Shown here in pieces: positions 43,127 to 50,651 of a stretch of DNA of 64,000 bases (position 1 is its first letter; each line of letters begins with the position of its first letter). Below the pieces are notes generated by a model. It did not search any database. It saw only the letters and a list, made by a program, of their open reading frames with translations, and was not told the origin of the DNA. The stretch is taken from contig JAEZKQ010000026.1 in assembly GCA_023436115.1 (NCBI GenBank), forward strand, positions 332,966 through 396,965, read 5' to 3'. A program made the translations under genes and the position numbers. The stretch is from Bacillota bacterium (GTDB taxonomy: Bacteria > Bacillota > Clostridia > Christensenellales > SZUA-584).

Positions 43127-44644
43127 CTATGCTTCTAACGGTACTTTCTTATAAAAATCCGTTAAAATATCCATCGCTTTTAAATACGTGTCCGCATAGG
43201 GTGCATAGATTTTATTGCGTTTCTGCTCAGCACGGAATTCCGCGCCTTTGCGCATCACGCGCTCGATAGGCTGCTTGTAATCGGACAGCAGCCCCACGCC
43301 GCAGCCCGCGATCACGGCGCTGCCTAAGAGCGCTGTCTCTCCCATCTCAAACGTCGTGACATTAACGCCCATCACATCGGCCTTGATCTGGTTGAACAAC
43401 GGGGATTTTGCGCCGCCGCCTATGGTAATCATATCGTTAAAAGTATCGTTGGGATAAAGAGCCCGGAGCACAGAAAGATAATATCTGTATTCGTAAGCCA
43501 CCGCTTCCATCACGCTGCGGTACATATGAGCGCGCGTATGCTTGAAATCCAGCCCCAAAAAGCTGCCTTTAAGGAACGGATTGTTGGGCAGAACGCGTCC
43601 CGAAAAATGCGGTATAAACGTAATGCCCTCGCTGCCGGGACGAATCTGCGCCGCTTCTGCATTGAGTTCATCATATGTGGCGGCCGGGTTGCCCGAGAGC
43701 GTGTCACGGAACCAGCGTACGCACATGCCGCCGCCGTTGATATACGCAAGCGGCAGAAACAAGCCGTCAACAGGGCTTCTCATCATGGTCAGCGTTTCAT
43801 ATTCTGTGTCCGGCACATAGCTGTCTACCACGCTGCACAGCACCGACGCCGTACCCGCACAGTCGAGCACCATGTTGCGGCGGAACATGCCTGAACCGAA
43901 TGTGCTGGCCGCCGTATCGCCGCACCCCGCCACCACGGGAACGCCTTCGGCAAGACCGCTTATTGCCGCAAATTCGCGCGTGACCTTGCCTACAACATCA
44001 AACGGGGACACGATGCGCGGCATCTTGTCCGGATTTACATCAAAGGTGTCCAGCAGCTCATCCGACCAGCGCTTGTTCGCGTTGTCCGCAAAGCACGAAA
44101 AATGAAGATGCGTATAGTCAAAGTAGGATTCCTGCGCAGAGAGGCCCGTCATCTTTCCCACCACATAGGCATTGGGCAGCACGAACCTTGCTGTTTTCGC
44201 GTAGGCATCCGGATGCTCGTTCTTCCACCAGAGAATTTTGGGTCCATGAATATACGTGACAGGACCACCCGATAAGGCGATGACACGTTTTCCCGCCCGC
44301 TGGCGCATTTGATCCATATACGGGCCGCAGCGCATATCGAGCCACGAGTCAAAATAGGTGGAGGCCTCACCCTGCTCGTCGATACCCATAATGCCCGCCA
44401 TTTGACCGTCGATACCCACGGCAGCGATCTGTGTTCCTTTTACACCGGATTTTTCGAGCAGTTCTTTTATCGTATTGGCACAAGAGCTATAAATTTCCTC
44501 GGGTTCCTGCCAAACCGTTCCGGGCTTGGGCGATATAAGCCGGGATTCCTCAAAGGCTGTGCCTAGCATCTCCATATCCTCGTTGAATAAAGCGGCTTTT
44601 GTCCCCTGAGTTCCGATGTCGATACCGATCACATATGCTCCCAT
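43127..44644 (-). CDS. FGGY-family carbohydrate kinase (xylulokinase-like)
   Basis: 505 aa. The N-terminal ATP site is GIDIGTQGTKAALFN, the substrate loop includes GIDGQMAGIMG, and the adenosine motif is near GCGDTAASTFGSG and ITIGGGAKSPLFNQI. Phosphorylates a pentulose, hexulose or polyol. First gene of its transcript, with the DeoR regulator behind it; promoter at 44688-44716. Probably supplies the phosphorylated intermediate that is cleaved by the KDPG-type aldolase. Confidence 0.93.
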   Translation of the reverse strand: MGAYVIGIDIGTQGTKAALFNEDMEMLGTAFEESRLISPKPGTVWQEPEEIYSSCANTIKELLEKSGVKGTQIAAVGIDGQMAGIMGIDEQGEASTYFDSWLDMRCGPYMDQMRQRAGKRVIALSGGPVTYIHGPKILWWKNEHPDAYAKTARFVLPNAYVVGKMTGLSAQESYFDYTHLHFSCFADNANKRWSDELLDTFDVNPDKMPRIVSPFDVVGKVTREFAAISGLAEGVPVVAGCGDTAASTFGSGMFRRNMVLDCAGTASVLCSVVDSYVPDTEYETLTMMRSPVDGLFLPLAYINGGGMCVRWFRDTLSGNPAATYDELNAEAAQIRPGSEGITFIPHFSGRVLPNNPFLKGSFLGLDFKHTRAHMYRSVMEAVAYEYRYYLSVLRALYPNDTFNDMITIGGGAKSPLFNQIKADVMGVNVTTFEMGETALLGSAVIAGCGVGLLSDYKQPIERVMRKGAEFRAEQKRNKIYAPYADTYLKAMDILTDFYKKVPLEA

Positions 44645-44655
44645 ACACTGTCTCC

Positions 44656-44674
44656 TTATTGTTTTTTATCATTT
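44656..44674 (-). promoter_or_regulatory. DeoR-type binding element, copy 2
   Basis: Minus strand 19-mer AAATGATAAAAAACAATAA, 18/19 identical to copy 1, between the predicted transcription start and the kinase start codon. Confidence 0.65.
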
Positions 44675-44687
44675 GTTGTTATTTATT

Positions 44688-44716
44688 ATTGTATTGTTTC
44701 AACGCTTTCTTGTCAA
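44688..44716 (-). promoter_or_regulatory. Near-consensus promoter of the kinase-deoR transcript
   Basis: Minus strand TTGACA (44716-44711), 17-nt spacer, TACAAT (44693-44688). Further AACAATA-like repeats fill the spacer. Confidence 0.75.
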
Positions 44717-44976
44717 CCGTTTACTGTTTGGCTGAATTTAAGACAATACAGCAGTCTAAAATACACCAATACCGTATTGTCTCATATCCAGCTAATACAG
44801 AAAATTTTATAGTTTTTTGTTTCTTTATATTCTTATTAAATCTATTTATTCGCTTGTTAAAGTCACTATGTTTCAGTTTTTTTCATGGCGTAATAGTAAT
44901 GATAAGAACATAACCATTGATATAGTGGAATTTTATTTAACTGCAAAATGCGAAAAATAGAAACGTTATTAACGCT

Positions 44977-45175
44977 TTAGCACGGTTGGCTCGCTGCCAT
45001 TGAAAATGAATCAACAGTATGTATGATCAGGTCGTCTATATAGCCCAATACACGAGGTATGAATCCGATGAGAGGTAGTGCATAAGCTACCGTATTCACG
45101 GCCAAGATTTTTGCGGCAAGTGGTGTTTCCTTTTGTTTCAGCGCAAGTAAGAACTGCGGGGATATCAGCTATTTG
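44977..45175 (-). pseudogene. Degraded DUF1232 (YkvA-like) gene
   Basis: The 583-bp gap 44645-45227 has no intact gene. On the minus strand a frame ending at TAA 44979-44977 reads LALKQKETPLAAKILAVNTV then AYALPLIGFIPRVLGYIDDL. This matches the DUF1232 domain pattern (a Lys-rich start, AKI.A...YALSPIDLIPDFIP.LGYLDDL), with part of the SPIDLIPDFIP stretch lost and an in-frame stop (TAG) before LISPQF. No start codon or ribosome binding site is left. The remainder, 44720-44976, is AT-rich with no feature I can name. Confidence 0.5.
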
Positions 45176-45227
45176 CCCGTTGCTTCAGATTCAATTATCC
45201 CGAAACTCTTTATAAGCCATAACATTA

Positions 45228-45824
45228 TTACCGCCACTCGACTGCCTCATATAAAGCTCTTCTTGGTCTTGCAGCGGGTGCCTCATCGGGATACCCAATG
45301 GTGAGCGCCGCCACAAGCTGATCTTTGGTGTGAAGCCAATCGCACAGCTCGCGGTAAGCAAAGAAGATATCGCATATCCATAGGCTGCCTAGCCCGATTT
45401 CCACTGCCTCAAGCGACATGTTCTGTATCGCCGCGCCGACAGACTGTAAATTCGCCATTTCATAGAAACGCTTTTCAGCATTCAGGCTTTCTATCGGAGA
45501 CTGACCCAAAGGATTCAATATCAGTATCGTAACCGGGGCCTGTGCCATGATACTCACCGTATGCTCCGCAGATGCGATGTATTGCGTGCTGCCAATAAGC
45601 AAGCCCTGACCATTCTTCTCGTGGTTTATGCCCTGTCGTATTGCGGACAGCATTTCATCCTTTTCTTTATTCGTCACAACAACAAACCGCCACGGCTGCC
45701 TGTTCTTGGCCGAGGGCGCATGCACACCTGCCAATAATATTTTTTCTATATATTCTCTGGATACGTCTTGATCCGTAAATCTTCTTATACTGCGCCTTTC
45801 AAATATAGGTCTGCTGATTGCCAT
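45228..45824 (-). CDS. Nitroreductase-family flavoprotein
   Basis: 198 aa. Signature FERRSIRRFTDQDV, PSAKNRQPWRFVVV and a C-terminal ALTIGYPDEAPAARPR are typical of FMN-dependent nitroreductase-like enzymes. They reduce nitro or quinone compounds with NAD(P)H; natural substrate unknown. It follows the broken flavodoxin gene by 9 nt, so the two were probably one redox operon. Confidence 0.93.
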   Translation of the reverse strand: MAISRPIFERRSIRRFTDQDVSREYIEKILLAGVHAPSAKNRQPWRFVVVTNKEKDEMLSAIRQGINHEKNGQGLLIGSTQYIASAEHTVSIMAQAPVTILILNPLGQSPIESLNAEKRFYEMANLQSVGAAIQNMSLEAVEIGLGSLWICDIFFAYRELCDWLHTKDQLVAALTIGYPDEAPAARPRRALYEAVEWR

Positions 45825-45833
45825 CTATCTCCG

Positions 45834-46369
45834 TTAGCCCCTCACATTTTCGATAATAGGAACAAGGCTGCTTTTGTCAGTCCAGTCGCAGCTTTCACCG
45901 GTTGGGGCTTGCATCAAAGCGGATTCCCACGGCTCATATGTGGAAGGATCCTTCTTGGCAACGGCTTTTTTAAGCAGATTGCACATCGCACGGTCTTTCC
46001 ACGACATGATCTCTTCATTCCACGCGCCCCTGCAATAATAAAATGGAAGCTGTGAGAGCTCGTTCTTCATATTCTTATTTCTGATCTCGTCAACCGCCTT
46101 TTCATCAAACGGTGACGCGCCTACGGCAAAAACGACAATTTTCTTTGTCTTTAGCTTTTCATAGTTTTTTTCAGGAACGAGATGCCCGCCACGCCTGTGG
46201 CATAAACACCGCCGCCCAGTATAATCACGTCATACTTGGCCGCCTGCTCGATCGTGGCCGCTTTTGTTTCCACCATGTCGCAGGACAAAGCCTGAGACAA
46301 CCATTCGGCATACTTTTTTGTCGCGCCGTATTTGGATTGATAGAGTACCAGTATACTGCTCATTTTCAT
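45834..46369 (-). pseudogene. Flavodoxin-domain protein with a frameshift in an A7 run
   Basis: The first part (46369 down to about 46160) reads ILVLYQSKYGATKKYAEWL and VIILGGGVYATGVAGISFL, the FMN-binding flavodoxin motif. A run of seven A on the minus strand (46171-46165) puts the frame out: one more A would continue it as FLKKNYEKLKTKKIVVFAV and into the second open part (to 45834), which reads FYYCRGAWNEEIMSWKDRAM. The product would be about 177 aa (flavodoxin_5/menaquinone-dependent oxidase-like). It is either a true pseudogene, a phase-variable or slippage site, or a homopolymer sequencing error. It forms a redox pair with the nitroreductase. Confidence 0.75.
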
Positions 46370-46375
46370 TCCCCT

Positions 46376-47722
46376 TTAAACGTTTTTGAGTTGTCCCGTG
46401 TCCCGCATCGCGGCCGCATAGGCCATGAACTGTGCGGTCTGATTGTCGATATCGTCTTGCGTGATGCCGCGCCATAGTGTCAGTTCGTTCATCAATTTGG
46501 CGCAGCCGTTCCCCATTGATATTTGGCAGGTGGACAGTTCTATATCAAGGGTGATATCCGGCTCTTCCTCATCAGCGGCATCGGCGGGCTCCTCCGGCTT
46601 AAGCTTTGTTTTTAAGCCAAATTTCTTTTTTATGTTTCGGCTTTCATTATCCCGTTCAATGTAGAAAGCGTTGGTTGCGTCGTTACGCGGAATGGACAAA
46701 AATGCGTATCGGAAACCATAAATATCATCAGGCAGCAAACGCGCTGCTTCACAATAATCCAGATGCGACTGCTGTGCCCACTGTATCCATTCCTGCTTAT
46801 CCGCGTTTTCTTCCGGCATATCGGGGCTTTGCAGCACTTCGGGATGGCAGTTCATGAGCGCGTTGATTTTCAGCGACAGAATCTGCGACGGCATCGGCTC
46901 CGTCTCTTTCGCGCCGAAAGCCTCTATGAGGTACGCTTTTAACTCGTCTGCGTTTTTAATGCGCGGAACGGGTGTCGCCTGTTGTTTGCACGCCTCCAAT
47001 ACGCTTTGCCATTCTCGCTGCAACTTGTCCCGGCGTCTTTGCTTTCGCTTCTTCCTGCTTTTTGGTTCGGTAATAAACACGGTGGTGGGTCCATCGGCAC
47101 CTCCTATGATACCGACAGAACAACAGTTTTTGACCGTATTTTCAGGCGCATACCTGCCCCCCAGCTCTTCTCGCGCAAGAGCCGAATACCGTTGAACAAA
47201 ATCCGTTTTCGCTTCGGTGTAACCATCGCGGTCATGCTCAAAGGTCTCTTTGAGTTTATGCTTCAGACAGCCATAGTCACGTGCCACATCCGCATGCAGC
47301 CTTAAATAATCGCGAAAATAAAGCTCGTCCCAGTCGCGGGGGAATCTCACATGCAGATGAAACACTTTTTCCCCGAAGCCTTGGGATGTATAGCCTTTTA
47401 AAAACATCATCTGCGGCGGCGGAGTATCCGGCTGCGGCGTAAAGATATAACCGTTTTGCTCAAGTGAACTTTTAAGTTTCTCTAAATCGGCATCGCGCCT
47501 TACTTCCAGCAGTATATCAACGGTTGGCTTAGCGGCTAATCCTTTGACGGCCGTGCTGCCGATATGATTGATACGCTCAATGCTCTCTTTGCCGATTATC
47601 CGCCTTAAATGCGCTTCTTCTTCTTTGTACCATTGCGCCCAGCGGCTATCATGCTCTTTAATGATAATGGGAAACAACTGCCAAAGCTCTTCATTGGACA
47701 TCTGCGACAACGATTTGCTCAT
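46376..47722 (-). CDS. GrpB (UPF0157) domain protein with OadB-like motif and unknown C-terminal region
   Basis: 448 aa; GrpB proteins are usually about 170-190 aa. Residues about 25-190 are GrpB/nucleotidyltransferase-like (INHIGSTAVKGLAAKPTVDI, HLHVRFPRDWDELYFRDYL). Residues 202-218 read SVGIIGGADGPTTVFIT, a motif otherwise known from Na+-translocating decarboxylase beta subunits, followed by a basic stretch (KSRKKRKQRRR). The last 215 residues hold an unidentified domain ending TCQISMGNGCAKLMNELTLW. The soluble protein lacks membrane segments, so the OadB resemblance is a short motif only. Its start overlaps the GNAT gene by 4 nt. Confidence 0.75.
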   Translation of the reverse strand: MSKSLSQMSNEELWQLFPIIIKEHDSRWAQWYKEEEAHLRRIIGKESIERINHIGSTAVKGLAAKPTVDILLEVRRDADLEKLKSSLEQNGYIFTPQPDTPPPQMMFLKGYTSQGFGEKVFHLHVRFPRDWDELYFRDYLRLHADVARDYGCLKHKLKETFEHDRDGYTEAKTDFVQRYSALAREELGGRYAPENTVKNCCSVGIIGGADGPTTVFITEPKSRKKRKQRRRDKLQREWQSVLEACKQQATPVPRIKNADELKAYLIEAFGAKETEPMPSQILSLKINALMNCHPEVLQSPDMPEENADKQEWIQWAQQSHLDYCEAARLLPDDIYGFRYAFLSIPRNDATNAFYIERDNESRNIKKKFGLKTKLKPEEPADAADEEEPDITLDIELSTCQISMGNGCAKLMNELTLWRGITQDDIDNQTAQFMAYAAAMRDTGQLKNV

Positions 47723-48264
47723 TTATCTAGCACCTCAAAATATTCTTGTGCTGTCAGCACATAGCACTCATTGTCATAAACATTGCCGTCGTATATTTTT
47801 TCTGCTAACTTCAGCGTGCCTTCATAGACAAACCCGCATTTTTTAAGCACACTCTTAGAGCGTTCATTGAACGGGTAGCAATAGGCGCTGATGAGCCCCA
47901 GCTTCATATCGCAAAATCCATACCGGAGCACCTCGCGCGCCGCCTCCGTCATATAGCCAACGCCCCAGTACGGCTCACCCAGAGAATAGCCCATCATGCG
48001 CGCATTGTCGTTCTCTCTTTTCGGATCTTTTACGAGCCCGATAGAGCCAATGAGCTTACCGCTTTGCTTGAGGACAATGCCCCACATACTCTCTTTATCA
48101 AGAAAAATGGCTTTCATGACAGCCAGCGTTTCTTCCCTGCTTTCATGCGGCTTCCACCCTGCGTTGGGCCCTACATTTTGATTGCTGGCATACTCAAAAA
48201 TATCGCCGGCATCATCATTAGTCATCGCCCGCAAGTACAGCCGCTGCGTATAAAGTTCAGTCAT
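47719..48264 (-). CDS. GNAT N-acetyltransferase (RimJ/RimL type)
   Basis: 181 aa. Begins TELYTQRLYLRAMTNDDA, with the acetyl-CoA region YWGVGYMTEAAREVLRYGF and NERSKSVLKKCGFVYEG. Acetylates an amine on a protein or small molecule; target unknown. It overlaps the gene before it by 8 nt and the gene after by 4 nt, so this is one transcript. Confidence 0.92.
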   Translation of the reverse strand: MTELYTQRLYLRAMTNDDAGDIFEYASNQNVGPNAGWKPHESREETLAVMKAIFLDKESMWGIVLKQSGKLIGSIGLVKDPKRENDNARMMGYSLGEPYWGVGYMTEAAREVLRYGFCDMKLGLISAYCYPFNERSKSVLKKCGFVYEGTLKLAEKIYDGNVYDNECYVLTAQEYFEVLDK

Positions 48265-48727
48265 GCTTATCCCCCATTATGCATTGATAGCTGTGATAGC
48301 TATTCGCCAGATGACCGATACCCAGCACCAGCACGGCAAGACCCAGCCAAAGAGACTGAATCCAAACGGCCATAAAAGCAAAGGCGCAGACCGGAAACAC
48401 AGCCATAGGAACAGGTATAAACAAAAGCGGTTTAAAGAGATATTCATAGTCCCTTTTGAACGCGTAGCGTATCCATAAAGATATATAAACGGCGATGCTG
48501 ATCAGCGTGAGAATAAACCAGACATCTACCGCCACAGCTTTAAAATAATCCTTGGAAAGCGGCGGCAGCAGAAAACACCCCGCCTGACCGATACGCTCCA
48601 GTACAGTCAACACGATACCCGCGTCTTTCGGGCCCTCCGGAACGTTCTGGGGCGGAAAAGCGATCACCAGCAGATTCGGCAGCAGTACCGCGATGACCAG
48701 CAGCAAACCTTCAATTGAAAACCCCAT
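48257..48727 (-). CDS. Hypothetical integral membrane protein
   Basis: 156 aa with about five hydrophobic segments (4-24, 37-56, 70-85, 100-118, 122-140). It ends on a short polar tail (YHSYQCIMGDKHD). I do not recognise a family. It is the first gene of a three-gene overlapping transcript with GNAT and the GrpB-domain protein. Confidence 0.7.
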   Translation of the reverse strand: MGFSIEGLLLVIAVLLPNLLVIAFPPQNVPEGPKDAGIVLTVLERIGQAGCFLLPPLSKDYFKAVAVDVWFILTLISIAVYISLWIRYAFKRDYEYLFKPLLFIPVPMAVFPVCAFAFMAVWIQSLWLGLAVLVLGIGHLANSYHSYQCIMGDKHD

Positions 48728-48822
48728 GATGAAACCTCACTTTAGTACAATGACTTTCCTGTCGCTCTTACAGGGGAAATCCTTCGCACTTACAATTTCG
48801 TTTGTTATCTTATTAAATGGCC

Positions 48823-48975
48823 TTATAGACGGCAAAGTTGTAATAATTCCAGACCACTTCCACCATCCCGCCTCAGACAGCATATCTAAATGGTCTGTTA
48901 GCGAAGCGGTTCTGTCCTCCGTTTCATAGCTCGGAATCCGCTCTGCCCTCGTCAACTTTTCATAGCCTTTACTGT
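48823..48975 (-). pseudogene. 3' fragment of a SAM-dependent methyltransferase, frameshifted
   Basis: The minus strand reads GYEKLTRAERIPSYETEDRT and then ASLTDHLDMLSEAG in one frame and, after a shift at about 48872, MVEVVWNYYNFAVYKAI ending at TAA 48825-48823. The combined text is the usual C-terminal end of class I methyltransferases (LEEAGF.DV...YYNF.VY). The N-terminal two thirds are missing; the fragment starts right at the terminator of ndk. Confidence 0.55.
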
Positions 48976-49009
48976 AAAAAAGCTACCGCTTTGTTTGCCG
49001 ATAGCTTTT
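48976..49009 (-). terminator. Terminator of ndk
   Basis: Arms 49009-48999 (AAAAGCTATCG on minus) and 48988-48978 (CGGTAGCTTTT) pair with one G-U; the minus strand then has six T. Confidence 0.75.
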
Positions 49010-49020
49010 ATCATCTATAT

Positions 49021-49425
49021 CTACTTAAAGAACCGTTTTATTTCGATTTCTGCGTTTTCCACGGAATCGCTGCCGTGTATGATATTTTCCCCCGTGCTCG
49101 ACGCGTAGTCCCCGCGGATGGTGCCGGCCGCCGCTTCCTCAAATTTTGTCGCACCCATAAGTATACGCATACCCAAAACGGCGTTCTGGCCTTCCACAAT
49201 CATACCCAGAACCGGCCCGGACGTCATATAGGCTACAATTTCAGGAAAGAAAGGCTTGTCGGCAAGATGCGCATAATGTTCTCGCAATATAGCTTCGTCA
49301 AGATTCATCATTTTGGCATCGATAATCTTATAGCTCTTCTTCTCAATGCGAGAAATCACTTCACCGATGAGACCCCTCTTTATACAATCGGGTTTCAGCA
49401 TGATATAAGTTCTTTCAACAGGCAT
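49021..49425 (-). CDS. ndk: Nucleoside diphosphate kinase
   Basis: 134 aa, standard length. Active-site His117 in NIIHGSDS, nucleotide site KPDCIKRGL and GMRILMGATKFEEA. Transfers phosphate from ATP to other (d)NDPs through the His intermediate. Single gene with its own terminator; a small in-frame run of AAAAGGGGTAAATGCTGCT precedes the ATG. Confidence 0.97.
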   Translation of the reverse strand: MPVERTYIMLKPDCIKRGLIGEVISRIEKKSYKIIDAKMMNLDEAILREHYAHLADKPFFPEIVAYMTSGPVLGMIVEGQNAVLGMRILMGATKFEEAAAGTIRGDYASSTGENIIHGSDSVENAEIEIKRFFK

Positions 49426-49525
49426 AGCAGCATTTACCCCTTTTTAATAAATATTAGTTAATAATAAGTATAACAAATCCGATGCGGCATGACTATACAC
49501 TCATGAGTTTTTTATTGTCTTTTTG

Positions 49526-50548
49526 CTAATCCGTTAACTTTAGGTATTCTTCCAGACACTCACCGCTTTGCTTCATGTCTGCGGCCGCCTGTACGCCGAC
49601 AAATCGCCAATGCCACGGTTCAAAGATGACTTTTGTGTAAGAAACCTTATCATTCTTGTACCGCAGCGTGAACCCATAATGATGGGCATTGACATTTAGC
49701 CACTTAAACGCGTCGGTTTTTGCAAAACCCTTGTCCCTTTTCGTATAGGAAGGTGTCACGATATCCAAAGCAAGTCCCGTTTGGTGCTCGCTGGTGTTGG
49801 GGCGTGCTGTGATGGCCGCGGCTTTGCTTTCGGCATCCTCGCGACTGTACCCCTTTGCGATATAGCTATCTACCTTGTCTTGATACAGCTTATTTTGGCG
49901 GTCGTAGCTGCGGTACGCGTCAACAAGCTGAAAATCCACACCGTCCTCCTTGGCATCGGCAAACATCGCTTCGCAAATTTTCAGTATTCGCGCGTCAACC
50001 TGCCCGCCTTCAAAATCAGCCACTGATACCTCAAAACCTTTGGGCAGGTAATGGGACGGATTAACGAGCATTAACGCCCAATCCCCCATTGGTACGCTGA
50101 TCCTAGGCTGATGCATAGCCATTAAATACTCGCTGTTCACATATCCCGTGATGCCATCGTATATAATATTCGCCCATTCATCCGCATACGCAATCATTCC
50201 GGCGACCTCACCAGCGGGAAGCGTACCTAAAACAGCGGCATTCTTGTCTGCCGTTTCGCGTATATTGACAAACTCATCGGCTGTGCAAACCACCTGCTCC
50301 GCAAAGCTTGGCGCGGGCGACGGCTCGGGTGTAGCCGTGGACTTTGGCTCTGTCGTTTTCACAGGCGCAGGGCTGGCTGTGGGTACAACGGCAAGGTTTG
50401 GTGAAGATGAAGCCGTCAGTTCAGGTGTTTGTTCTTTATTCTGCGCACTGCATGCGGCGGCCACTAAGATAAAAGCCGCCAAAACGAAAAGGCAGCTGCG
50501 TTTTGTCTGTATCAATAGGCTGTGCTTATATAGATTCGTTTTTGTCAT
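49526..50548 (-). CDS. D-alanyl-D-alanine carboxypeptidase (VanY/M15B) lipoprotein with SH3 domain
   Basis: 340 aa from the ATG at 50548; an ATG at 50629 would add 27 residues that do not fit a signal peptide. Signal peptide with lipobox VAAAC (Cys33), a Pro/Ser/Thr-rich linker, a bacterial SH3 domain (about residues 95-150, EFVNIRETADKNAAVLG) and the M15B peptidase with zinc/catalytic motifs SEHQTGLALDI and EPWHWRFVG. It trims the last D-Ala of peptidoglycan stem peptides outside the cell. Nothing around it (no vanH/A/X) suggests glycopeptide resistance. Confidence 0.9.
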   Translation of the reverse strand: MTKTNLYKHSLLIQTKRSCLFVLAAFILVAAACSAQNKEQTPELTASSSPNLAVVPTASPAPVKTTEPKSTATPEPSPAPSFAEQVVCTADEFVNIRETADKNAAVLGTLPAGEVAGMIAYADEWANIIYDGITGYVNSEYLMAMHQPRISVPMGDWALMLVNPSHYLPKGFEVSVADFEGGQVDARILKICEAMFADAKEDGVDFQLVDAYRSYDRQNKLYQDKVDSYIAKGYSREDAESKAAAITARPNTSEHQTGLALDIVTPSYTKRDKGFAKTDAFKWLNVNAHHYGFTLRYKNDKVSYTKVIFEPWHWRFVGVQAAADMKQSGECLEEYLKLTD

Positions 50549-50651
50549 TCGAACTCTCAATCTTACATTTTCTTGTATTATAGCACAGTACAGATATAAA
50601 ACATTATACAGCTTATTAAGATTGGTCATTCCAAATATAAATCTAGTTGCA

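Noticed and set aside
49526..50548. Vancomycin-resistance cluster suggested by the VanY-type gene
   Set aside because: No vanH, ligase, vanX or VanRS pair next to it; this is an ordinary cell-wall carboxypeptidase.
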